64,000 bases of DNA, from NCBI GenBank assembly GCA_963969495.1, contig OZ018321.1, positions 191,278,985-191,342,984 of the forward strand. Direction: 5' to 3'. Each line of letters begins with the position of its first letter. Positions within the stretch are counted from its first letter, which is position 1. A program made the translations under genes and the position numbers. The notes beneath the pieces were generated by a model that was given only the letters and a program-made list of their open reading frames with translations, searched no databases and was not told the origin of the DNA. Source of the stretch: Ceratothoa steindachneri. Its lineage: Eukaryota > Arthropoda > Malacostraca > Isopoda > Cymothoidae. Below, piece by piece: positions 54,955-64,000 of this stretch.

Positions 54955-55564
54955 AAAGTTGTAGCTCCTTTCTGTCTGTGTTTGTTTGTCTGTTTTTTAA
55001 CGAATTCCTCCTACGATTTTGGAGATAGCCCCCATGACCATATATATTGTGCAAGAACACGACCCAGGATACTTCTAGATGTGTATTTAATTTCTGGATG
55101 GCCTCTCCCTCCTGAAGGGGCAGGGAAAAGAAAGCAACCGCTCTTGGGTTACTGGTACTCTCTTCATAGATCGCAATATTTCCACATAGACCTAGGCTAG
55201 CCTATGACCAAAGCCCTTTAGCGAAACCACCTTTGGGGCAGGTCAGTAAGATAAGTGATCAAGGTAATTTTTCAACCTTTTGGTGATCTGGTTTGGTAAA
55301 GAAATTTCACTGGTCACAGCTATATGGATACTGTCTACTAATATACAGCCCCCAGCCTAGCTATAACCACACCCAACCTAACCTTCACGGGCGAACCAGC
55401 CAGAAGCTCACCAAATATCTGACACGGTGCTGCGGCCCTGTAAACCACCCCCTTCTGAATCAGAAGTGCTCTTTTCCTTCGCTGCTATACTGGTCGCTAA
55501 CCGATGGCTAGGCCTACTGGTCAGAATTTCTAAGCTAAGGCCACTAGCCTAACCTAGCCCAGTG
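54949..55564. other. No gene recognised
   Basis: Begins 'GTAGCTCCTTTCTGTCTGTG' with short T/G repeats, then unique-looking sequence. Open stretches of about 70 residues at 54982 and 55293 show no family motif. Several CCTAACC/CCTAGCC pentamer-like strings occur near 55376 and 55547. Confidence 0.4.
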
Positions 55565-56008
55565 TAGATAGAGGGGAGTAGGAAAAGGTGCAAAGAAAAA
55601 AATAATAGCGTAGGCGAGTTGCGAACAACTTCCCGCGTCGCTGGACCACTGTTAGCAAGCGGCGAATCCACTCGGCCATCCTGAGTCCCCCCAAAAGACT
55701 CATTCAAACGAAGCTTTTAAGCCGTTCGCCTGCACTTTTCGTACGCCATACAACCCTCATCCTAGAAGCGGAGCGTATTTTGAAAAAATGAAGAGAGCCC
55801 GTTTGGAAATGTTGGGCGCCATTATTGATAGAGGGGAGTAGGAAATGGAGCAAAGAAAAAAAATAATAGCGTAGGCGAGTTGCGAACAGCTTCCCACGTC
55901 GCTGGACCACTGTTAGACAGCGGCGAATCCACTCGGCCATCCTGAATCCCCCCAAAACACTCATTCAAATGAAGCTTTTAAGCACTTCTCGTACGCTATA
56001 CCAGTCAA
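55565..56008 (-). repeat. tRNA-like repeat dimer (reverse)
   Basis: Minus strand, two units joined by a ~95-bp linker, inverted relative to 61193-61672. Each unit has 'TCAGGATGGCCGAGTGGATT' (tRNA-like A box TGGCCGAGTGG) and, about 50 bp on, 'GAAGCTGTTCGCAACTCGCC' (B-box-like), then a T/C-rich end 'CTACTCCCCTCTATC'. It resembles a Leu/Ser-type tRNA-derived SINE head. The stem bases do not pair well enough for a working tRNA. Confidence 0.75.
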
Positions 56009-58292
56009 AATTAATCTTTATGGGCAAACCCGTTACTAACTCGCCGTAATTCTTAGACAGGGAGTGCTGTCCCAAACTGTAACTCCCTTCCCCACTATAT
56101 TGTTCATATTTAATATATCAGGCCATTGGCGTATATGAAAAGGCAAAGCCAAAATAAATAAAATAAAGTAAAAAAATCAATAAATAACCTCTAAACAAAG
56201 CAGAAGGTGGGTAAATTTCCTTATCAAGGAATTGATAAACGACACGATTTTCCAGGATGATAGATTTCAAAAAACACCGGACAATGGCATCATACACAGC
56301 GAAATAAGGCTACACTTCTGACAGGGAACCATCATCCATTGTGCAAAAGGGAGAGAACACAAAAGTATTAACGAAAGTAAAATTGAAAAAGGGGACCAAT
56401 CAAACTATTGAAAAAATGGGAAAGTCATGTATACAAGCCAATTTTGGAAATCCCTATAAAATCTATATACTTTTTTCATTGTTTTAAAGTGGCGATAATG
56501 ACAAAAATATACCGTTTAAAGGACAGTCTGCATTACAGATAGTAGTTTGGAGTACAGTGTTTTATTTATTTTTTTCCGTTATCCCAAAGCCATCGATACC
56601 CTGAAGAAATGTAGGATTATAGTCCTTTCCAAAATTGGCTCGGAAACAGGTATTGGGCATGCTGTTCTTGACTCGCTCGTAAGATAAGGGCCTGTTATTA
56701 AGAGCGCATAGGCCGAGCATTGCCAAAAATTTTATTCCCATTGATAATCGATAATGGCGTTACTAATGTTTTGACATAGCATCGTTCGTCTCTCTAATAA
56801 GAAAGGAATTCTTTTTAATAATTACGATCAATATTTTTGGCATTAGACCAGGTAAGAGTGCTTCAAGGGATGACCATTTACCGCCCCAGACTCGAATTTT
56901 ACTCTTCCGGGTGATCTCATATCTATTATGCAATTCACCAGTCGCTCTGGTGGATCTGAGGGGAACGCATAAGGCGCTGACGAAGGGGATGTTTCCTACG
57001 GGAGGGGCGCGGTAACATTTTCAACTAATTGATAAGGGGCCTACTTAAGCAAACGGAACTTATACCACCACCAAACACTTAGCGCTCTGCCTAACCTAAC
57101 CTAACCTCTCTCTTTAAATTAACTAGGTTAGCAATCGGTACCAAAACAAAACTTCCTTTTTCACCCCCTGACGGGTTGAATACCTTCAATTAGCCACTCA
57201 CAAAAATTCTAACCAGAATTTATCTTGCTATTGTGTTTATCTATCCTTGAACGATTTGGTAATAATTTGTTTTTATTCAACAAGGGGCAAAACGACTAAC
57301 TAATTTTTTGGGGGAGGAAGGGGGGTCGGTTATAAACCTCTAAAACCTGACACCAATTTATTATGTAGTAGTTTTATATATATTTTTGACCGATGCTGAG
57401 GTTAAGAGCTGGTGTCTTGCACCTCGTATGTACTCGATTAAGGAGGTTATTAGCGCTTCAAGGCATTAATATCACAAACTAAGGTAGAATCTCGAATTAT
57501 GACTACTAATATTGCCAAAACTTTCGTTCAAGCGATAGATGGAAACATTAACTAAAAATTGAAGGTTATTTTACAACAAAATAATCACTCAAAACAAAAA
57601 AATATTAAAAAAAAAATAACTCGCTAATTAATCCTCGAAAAAAATTTCAATTCAATGGCTTACTAAAGGAATATTACAACGGGCTACCCAGATAACTTTG
57701 TGCTACCGTTCGTTTAAACGAATTCATTAATCGCCTAACAATGCGAACTGTGGATAGATTTCACAAAATACTAAAAAATGTTTGAGTTACCGCTATTTTT
57801 TTTAAGGCGTGGCTAGCTGTGTGTGGCGTCACCATCTCGCTGTGGTTTTGGGCCTATGGTAGGCAGATCCCAGCTGACTGGCGTAGATTTTCCTCAGCCA
57901 AAATGGTAGGCGTTGGTTACCCACGCGTTCGTAGGTGGAAATTCTGAGGTTTCCGGTCGATTCACTTATCTGCGGCTCCCGATAGCTATTCCTTTAGATT
58001 AAGGAATCTTTCTTCCGGTTGAATAATACTCTCATCGAGAACGAGAAATTGTCTTTCTTGCCCGGTAGAACTTTGTAGAATTTATCGTTTTACTAGTCTC
58101 TTCTGGGTACTCTTGGAAACGATCGGCTTCGAAAATGGCTCTCTTTTCTGGTTCGTAACTGGGTTATAACGAACGTGGGAACACAGGACATTTCTCTGGG
58201 GCTAACTCGGTCTGAATTCCTACTTTTCGCTTAGCCTTTCTATAGCCATTAACGTGGAAGGTAACCGGTTGAGGGATCGCTGCTGCAGGGTG
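56009..58292. other. No gene recognised
   Basis: About 2.3 kb with no frame above 60 residues. At 57092-57108 there are three CCTAA pentamers (arthropod telomere-type, but too short to call). AT-rich to 57800, then 'GGCGTGGCTAGCTGTGTGTG' starts more GC-balanced sequence. I see no known repeat. Confidence 0.4.
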
Positions 58293-58900
58293 TGTGTGTG
58301 GAAGTCAACCTTATTTGAAGACAAATGACTTGCCTGGCCTTTTGTTTTTACTTCGGCGTTAGCTCGATGGGGAACTTTTCGCTGACTTGGTTTTAGGTAA
58401 CCGCAACTTTAGAGCGGAAATTTAGGCCTCTTCAAATCCCAATGTAAACTACGTAAATTAAAAATAGCATCTGTACCCATTTTAATTAGCAAATTGTGCG
58501 TCTCGGGTTGTCAATACTGCTTATGCAGCGGGATTAACTTTGTTCTTGGTTAAAACAGGCGTCTCTTCGCCGATGTATTTAGGGCTATGGCCTAAATGTG
58601 TGTGGAGGTCAACCTTATTTGAAGACAAATGACTTGCCTGGATTTTTGTTATTACTTGGGCATTAGCTCGAGGGGGAACTTTTCGCTAACTTGGTTTTTC
58701 GTACCAACAACTTTAGAGGGAAAAATTAGGCCCCTTCAAGTCCCTAACATAAACTACGTAAATTAAAAATACCATCTGTACCCATATTAATAAGTGAATT
58801 GTGCGTCTCGGGTTGTCAATACTGCTTAGGCACCTGGATTAATTTTGTTCATGATTAAAACAGGCGTCTCTTCGCCGATGTATTTAGGGCTATGGCCACT
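58293..58900. repeat. 304-bp tandem duplication
   Basis: Unit 1 about 58293-58596, unit 2 about 58597-58900. Shared phrases: 'TCAACCTTATTTGAAGACAA', 'GTGCGTCTCGGGTTGTCAAT', 'AAACAGGCGTCTCTTCGCCG' and 'TGTATTTAGGGCTATGGCC'. Divergence looks like 8-12 percent. Non-coding. Confidence 0.9.
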
Positions 58901-59156
58901 TTCTGGAAGTTACAATTTCACCTTCTCCCCTTCCTGTAGGAGTTAGTGTTTTGATTCTTTGCTGCTGGCTTTGCCAACATAGGGCTCGACCCGATTACGG
59001 TAAAATTGAGGGTTGGTTGTTAATTACCTCCATGCGCGCTTTCATTCTCACGCCACCGTTAGGGTAGAGCCTGGGGAAAAGGGGAGGGAGGAGGCGTGGC
59101 CGCTGTCCGGTAAGTCAGTCGTACACACACAAAAACAAGTTGCGAGTCTAGCGTCC

Positions 59157-59240
<84 letters not shown>
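59157..59240. repeat. (TA)n microsatellite
   Basis: About 84 bp of TA dinucleotide. Confidence 0.97.
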
Positions 59241-59242
<2 letters not shown>

Positions 59243-59421
59243 AACTATTGCAATAACAGCAACAATGTTTTCGATAAATAAAGACATACATACCCTTTAA
59301 AGTTTTAAAGACACGCAGTTCAAGGTCACTAAACTTTTCTGCACCTATATTACTTTTTACATCCTTATTTCGTTACTAAACCTAAGGTTTTTATATTCAC
59401 TTACAAAAATTCTGATTGCAT

Positions 59422-60370
59422 AGGGTCTTTCAACAAGGACGTTCGAGCTTTGTCAGGCGATAGTGGCCATGTCGTTAAAGCGACATCTGGTAACCTCACT
59501 GTGAACTGTTCATTAGTACTTGGCAAGTCACGATGGAAGCTTATAGCGTTTAACAGCGTGTTCAAATCATCAAATGTTATTATCCAAATCAGTGCTCCGT
59601 TCGACAAACGTTTCGCGGATTACGTGATTTCTATCCTCGCCACAGCGACGAGGCCCATTTTTGGATGAATGGATTTGTGAACAAGCAAAATTGTCAAATT
59701 TGGGACGAAAACAATCCACATGAGATACACCAGCACCAATTGCATGCCAACAAAATCACTGTTTGATGCGGATTTTCGTCTAACAGAATCATTGTTCCGC
59801 ATTTTTTTGAGAACGAAGATGGGATTGCCATAACCGTCAACGGCGAGACCTACAGATCGATGATAATCAACTTCTTGTGGCCTCAACTGGATTATATGAC
59901 TGATATAGATACTGACGACATGTGGTTCCAACAGGACTGCGCTACGTACCAGACTGCACACGCCACGATAGACATTTTGCAACAGCGATTTCAGGGCAGG
60001 GTCATCTCGCGCGGTGGCGACGTCAACTGGCCACCAAAATCATGCGATTTAACGCCATTGGACTACTTTATTTGGGGCTACTTAAATCGCAGGTTTATGC
60101 GAATAACCCGCAAACAGTTGATGTCCCCAAAGTCAACATAACGAACACCATCCAGCAAATTCAGCCAGATTTATGCGACAAAGTCATCGAAAATTGGGCC
60201 TCCCGAATACGTTCCACCGAACGAAGCGGCGGCATACCTTTGAACGACGTCATATTCCACACTTAATGCCATAAAATGTAATTTCAAATTTAAAATAAAT
60301 TCAGTTCATATATCACACACAACTTGTTTTATTTACATTTAAAAATCGAACGACCTTATTGAAAGACCCT
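59422..60370 (+). mobile_element. Tc1/mariner-superfamily element
   Basis: Terminal inverted repeats of 25 bp with two mismatches: 59422-59446 (starts AGGGTCTTTCAACAAGG) and 60346-60370 (reverse complement AGGGTCTTTCAATAAGG). Between them lies a broken transposase on the plus strand. The element is 949 bp. The bases outside the repeats do not give a clean TA duplication. Confidence 0.82.
59600..60266 (+). pseudogene. Mariner-type transposase, broken
   Basis: 'SDEAHFWMNGFVNKQNCQIW' (first catalytic Asp) near 59650, 'HEIHQHQLHANKITV*CGF' with a stop, then from 59830 'IAITVNGETYRSMIINFLWP', 'DTDDMWFQQDCATYQTAHAT' (second Asp), 'GGDVNWPPKSCDLTPLDYF' (third Asp; I count 36 residues between the second and third). 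A frameshift near 60090 leads to 'QVYANNPQTVDVPKVNITNT' and 'IENWASRIRSTERSGG', ending 'LNDVIFHT' at 60266. The DNA-binding N-terminus before 59600 is unreadable. Common arthropod SETMAR/Tc-like family. Confidence 0.87.
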
Positions 60371-60386
60371 TTACATGACTCTTAAG

Positions 60387-60746
60387 CATAGGTGGGCGCG
60401 ATAACCGATAAATCTATAAATCCAAAAATTGATTATTGACAATAGATAGCGTTATTTTATAATACAATAGTAAACATATTTGAATACTGTTTCTTAGTTT
60501 AACCTGGTAAGGCTCTCCTTCATTTCCTCATAGGTTTTGAGGATCCTCCTCACAGCTCTGACCTACATATTTCTGCCTCCAAAGCACGCGCGGCTCGCCC
60601 CTGTGCTAAACTGGAACCAATAACTGAACTGAAATTATCGATTATCGCTAGTTTGGAACCAAAAGTATCGGCGATCCTGATTAATCGATAACGCGGAAAA
60701 AATATCGGATAACCCGATATCGTCATCGCGATAACGCCCACCTATG
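60387..60746. mobile_element. hAT-type MITE
   Basis: A 360-bp non-coding element with perfect 12-bp terminal inverted repeats CATAGGTGGGCG. Flanks are CTCTTAAG (60379-60386) and CTCTGAAG (60747-60754), an 8-bp target duplication with one mismatch. The ..GGTGGGC terminus and 8-bp duplication are typical of hAT. The interior is rich in CGATAA/TTATCG inverted strings. It lies 16 bp from the end of the mariner-like element. Confidence 0.87.
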
Positions 60747-60754
60747 CTCTGAAG

Positions 60755-61192
60755 AGACGTTTATTTCAGCATGTTAGTTTACTTTTTATAGTTTAGTTGA
60801 GTGTTGAAGTATAACCTTTCCAACGGCACCTCCCGAACGCCATTTGTTTCAATTTTAATTTGTTAGCCCTATTATTATTATTTTTTTCACATTTCTTATA
60901 TACGAGATATTTGATATGGCTATTGGCCAAAGTTATTTTATTTTAGTGTTTTTTTTAAGTTTCTTTAGCATTTTTGTTTTTATTTTTCTCAACTCATTGC
61001 TTTCCTTTTACATTTTACTTCGTTTTTTTTAACATTTTGTTAGTATGTTTACACTTTTCTTTTTATTAGTTAGTACTTTATCTCGTTTCGGATTGAAGCC
61101 ATTCGGATCCACTGTTTTCATCTCTTTTAATTTATTTATACATTTTGACACGATGGCAGTATATCATGATAAATGGACAATGTCCATGGATA
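60755..61192. other. T-rich spacer
   Basis: T-rich DNA with long T runs (60880-61060). No gene or repeat recognised. Confidence 0.5.
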
Positions 61193-61672
61193 AGTATAGC
61201 GTACGAGAAGTGCAAGCGAGCGGCTTAAAAGCTTTGTTTGAATGAGTCTTTTTTGAGACTCAGGATGGCCGAGTGGATTCGCCGCTGGCTAAGAGTGGTC
61301 CAGCGACGCGGGAAGCTGTTCGCAACTCGCCTACGCTATTATTTTTCTTTGCCCCCTTTCCTATTCCCTCTATCTAAAATCGTGCCCAGACCTGGGAGGG
61401 GGAGCGTTAGCCCTTGGATAACATTTCCAAACGGGCTCTCTTCCTTTCTTCACAATACGCTCCGCTTCTAGGAGGGGATTGTATAGCGTACGAGAAGTGC
61501 AGGCGAGCGGCCTCAAAGCTGTTTGAATGAGTCTTTTTTGAGACTCAGGATGGCCGAGTGGATTCGCCGCTGGCTAACAGTGGTCCAGCGACGCGGGAAG
61601 CTGTTTGCAACTCGCCTACGCTATTATTTTTCTTTGCCCCCTTTCCTACTCCCCTCTATCTAAAATAACGAA
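61193..61672 (+). repeat. tRNA-like repeat dimer (forward)
   Basis: Two units starting 'TATAGCGTACGAGAAGTGC' at about 61195 and 61484. A-box-like TGGCCGAGTGG lies at 61266 and 61551; B-box-like TGTTCGCAACTC at 61317 and TGTTTGCAACTC at about 61602. The linker has 'AACATTTCCAAACGGGCTCT'. It matches 55565-56008 in the other orientation, including unit-linker-unit structure. Confidence 0.78.
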
Positions 61673-62127
61673 CACTATAAAACGTCCCTGAGTAGGTGAA
61701 CCGCTATATGTAACTTAAAATTCAAAAGAAAAAATACTAATCATTGAAACCACATTTATTAGAAAAAAATCATATGGTTGAGTATTTTTGTTAACTTTTT
61801 AGTAATTATATCACTGTAGCTTGCTACTTTCCTTCAAACAACCCTGAAAGCATGTACTATAATCTGACCAGAATTAAACAATAGAGGTGTTACTTAATAA
61901 AGCTGTAGTAACTAGTAACACAAAGTATGTTGTCTGGCGCAATTCAGCCACCAAAATTGAATAAAAAGTTAAATTTTGACGGAGAATCGGCAAAATTTTG
62001 CCGATTCTTCGCCGATGAGTCTCTGATGTCAGACCCTATCCTCACCCCCATTATAATTCGCAAAACGATTAAAGGCGCTGACATGATTTGGTTAAATCAT
62101 TCACCTCTGTAAACGTTAGAACATTAG
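61673..62127. other. No gene recognised
   Basis: AT-rich. A 61-residue frame at 61927-62112 has no known motif. It includes 'GGCAAAATTTTGCCGATTCT', a small palindrome. Confidence 0.45.
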
Positions 62128-62329
62128 TCTATAAACAATTAGGATTATATACTCGGGGGCTGTGGCCCCCAGACCCCCCAATTTAATGAAACTCAGGATC
62201 ATCGTAGTGTGGTCACCCCTTGTGTTTACCCCCACACGAGCCGTCCCCTTAAATGTACTCTAAAAAAGTGAATCATTTTGGAACACGGACGAAATAGTAC
62301 GTCCCATCGTTCGAGTCGCTAATCTACAT

Positions 62330-62650
62330 ACTTACCTCCATAAAATTCAGTAAATTTGTTAAACACGATCTATCTCTTCTAAACCCATGCTGAGCATCAT
62401 TTATTATCCTATCACATTCTAGATGCTCAGAAATCCCCTTCTTAACTATCTTCTCAAGAATTTTACAAACGATAGAAGTTAAGCTTACCGGCCTAAAGTT
62501 GTTTGGCTCCTCTTTACTTCCCTTTTTAAAAATTGGCACTACATTCGCTAATTTCCAATCATTAGGTATTTCTCCAAACTCTAGTGATCTAGTATATATC
62601 TTCTCAAGAGTTACTGCAATACTATCTACACCAAGTTCCGCATGTCCCAC
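62330..62650 (-). pseudogene. LINE RT fragment inside the TIR element
   Basis: Minus frame: 'SIAVTLEKIYTRSLEFGEIP', 'NDWKLANVVPIFKKGSKEEP', 'NNFRPVSLTSIVCKILEKIV', 'DAQHGFRRDRSCLTNLLNFM'. These are CR1-group RT blocks 1-3. The frame is open over about 105 residues and ends exactly where the left inverted repeat starts. Confidence 0.85.
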
Positions 62651-63013
62651 ATAAATGAGATAATAATCAAGTAATAAAGCAATAATTCAACTATATCATA
62701 CTAAACAATTATCAACTTAATGGCATTCCGTAAAGTGTTAGGGTGGTGAGCTTGAGGACAATTTCGGCTGAGATCTTACTTCTTGCATGTTTGGGAAGTA
62801 ACTGATTTCTGAGCGGCTCTCAACCAATGCCTGGGTGGAATATGCTATTGTTATTGTTATATTGTTGTTATTTAACAGGTCCCACTCCGCCGAAATGGCC
62901 CTCTGCAGGACCATTGACATATAGTTTTCTTTTTCAAAGAGCATATTCACAAATGGTCTTATCACTTAAATCATAACACTCGGAGAACAAATGTGCTTTT
63001 AATTTTCTTTTAG
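62651..63013. other. No gene recognised
   Basis: AT-rich interior of the inverted-repeat element. A 75-residue reverse frame (62965-62738) has no known motif. Confidence 0.4.
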
Positions 63014-63352
63014 GTAAATATGTAGATTATCGGCGCCAACGATGGGACGTACTATTTCATCCGTGTTCCAAAATGTTTCACGTTTTTGGAGTACATTTAA
63101 GTTGACGGCTCGTGTGGGGGTAAACACAATGGGGAGACTACACTACGATGATCCTGAGTTTCATTAAATTTATGGGGGTCTGGGGGGCACAGCCCCCCAG
63201 TATATAATCATAATTGTTTATAGAATAATTCAAAAAGGACTCAAACGCGCATGAATATTCAGACATGAGTGAATGCTAATATTTACACACAATTTTTTTT
63301 TCGGCCATCCGCTAATCTACATATTTACCTTCTTTTAAAGTTCTTGATGTCT

Positions 63353-64000
63353 TCAGTTTGTCTCAAAAAGGGTTACTCCGGTAGCAGCTCTACGGGTTTT
63401 GATGGTGTCTTCCGTTGGCTGAATAACATGTATTAAGCTTCTCAGATATAATGGTGAACCAGTGTGCAATACTTGATATGTTAAGACACAAATTTTGAAA
63501 ATAATTCTAGCCTTGATAGGCAGCCAGTGTAAGTCAATTAATACAGGGGGAATTCTGTCTCTCCGTGGTATACCCTTAATAAGCCTTGCACTTCTATTCA
63601 GAATTAGTTGTAATTTTTTCAGTTGTGACCTAGGTAAATGACAATAAATTGAATTACAGTAATCAACTCTACTAATTACACAATTGATTACAAGTTTTAA
63701 AACAGAAGACTCATTTAAATATTTTTTAACAAATGCAATGTTCTTCAAGTGGTAGCCAGCAATTTTTACAACATTATTGATTTGAGCATTGAGAGACATA
63801 TGACAGTCAAGTATGACACCTAATTCACGGACCTTATCAACAAAATTAACAGGATTGTTATTTAAATTCAATACAATGTTGCCCAGAATTCTTAGCTTAT
63901 CTTTGCTGCCAATTAACAGATATTCATTTTTATCAGAATTAAGCTTTAATTGTTTGAAATCCATCCAATTTTCAATACTTAGTAAAACATCATTAAGATC
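63353..64000 (-). pseudogene. CR1/L2-like LINE RT C-terminal part
   Basis: Open from the window edge to 63353. 'DLNDVLLSIENWMDFKQLKL', 'NSDKNEYLLIGSK' (block D), 'VRELGVILDCHMSLNAQINN' (block E), 'VISRVDYCNSIYCHLPRSQL', 'KKLQLILNRSARLIKGIPRR' and 'PPVLIDLHWLPIKARIIFKI'. 'LHWLP' and 'RVDYCNS' are typical of L2/CR1-like LINEs. It ends 'TRRAATGVTLFETN'; the catalytic part lies outside the window or is missing. No stops inside, so fairly young. Confidence 0.87.

Larger units (their letters stand above)
62128..63224. mobile_element. Element with ~210-bp terminal inverted repeats
   Basis: 62128-62337 and 63014-63224 are inverted copies, beginning TCTATAAACAATTA and including the GC-rich 'GGGGGCTGTGGCCCCCAGAC' and 'GGCTCGTGTGGGGGTAAACA' strings. 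Between them are a reverse LINE RT fragment and unrelated AT-rich DNA, but no transposase. A target duplication is not clear. It may be a non-autonomous DNA transposon, or two copies of a shorter repeat in opposite orientation. Confidence 0.65.

Noticed and set aside
57092..57108. CCTAACCTAACCTAACC as an interstitial telomere array
   Set aside because: Only three pentamers, and similar CCTAACC strings are scattered nearby (about 55376 and 55547). Too short to distinguish from chance.
61250..61340. Functional tRNA-Leu/Ser gene
   Set aside because: A-box-like and B-box-like strings exist, but acceptor and anticodon stems do not pair well and the unit is repeated with linkers, so a tRNA-derived repeat is likelier.
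62738..62965. 75-residue reverse frame as a transposase remnant of the inverted-repeat element
   Set aside because: No DDE or zinc-finger pattern could be seen.

Overview
This is arthropod DNA made almost entirely of transposable elements; I can support no host protein-coding gene. Everything protein-like belongs to a reverse transcriptase, Gag, integrase, transposase or endonuclease, and nearly all copies carry stops, frameshifts or deletions. A decapod crustacean (shrimp, prawn or crayfish) is the best guess. Reasons are the mix of LINEs, Penelope-like and Gypsy elements, many (TA)n tracts, and a LINE 3' tail at 20.63-20.76 kb whose 'ataagcccaagggccccag' block resembles a repeat I associate with decapod transcripts. 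The species is inference.

Layout. 0-2.7 kb: reverse-strand Gypsy gag remnant, (CT)n(TA)n, and a reverse-strand LINE RT end. 2.7-8.5 kb: LINE A (+), split by a deleted Gypsy element (4038-6974) with a CTAG target duplication; a 39-bp minisatellite sits where its pol should be. 8.5-9.45 kb: two Penelope-like ends in a near-palindrome. 9.7-14 kb: LINE C (-) with a duplicated 5' UTR. 14.4-19.7 kb: LINE D (+), the most complete two-ORF LINE. 19.7-21.9 kb: LINE K start and a reverse CR1-like LINE. 22.4-27.5 kb: LINE E (+) cut by a Penelope-like element with an internal inversion. 27.5-33.3 kb: LINE F (+) and LINE G (-) converging on an internally deleted mariner. 35.4-42 kb: LINE I (+) split by a CR1 LINE (-) whose ORF1 has an SGNH esterase-like domain. 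42.4-47.3 kb: LINE H (+) with a young 493-bp tandem duplication.

47.3-52.8 kb: a 5'-truncated Gypsy element (-) with gag, protease, RT, RNase H, integrase and 3' LTR. It belongs to the same family as the nested element at 4 kb. 53.3-54.7 kb: hAT transposase remnant (-). 55.6-61.7 kb: dimers of a tRNA-like repeat in opposite orientations on either side of about 5.2 kb that holds a 304-bp tandem duplication, a mariner-like element and a hAT-type MITE with an 8-bp target duplication. 62.1-64 kb: an element with about 210-bp inverted repeats enclosing a LINE RT piece, then a CR1/L2-like RT running off the window.

The pieces do not form a pathway. They record layered insertion: LINEs were cut by Gypsy, Penelope-like, CR1 and mariner elements, then altered by local duplication and inversion. 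Boundaries given as approximate come from reading by eye.
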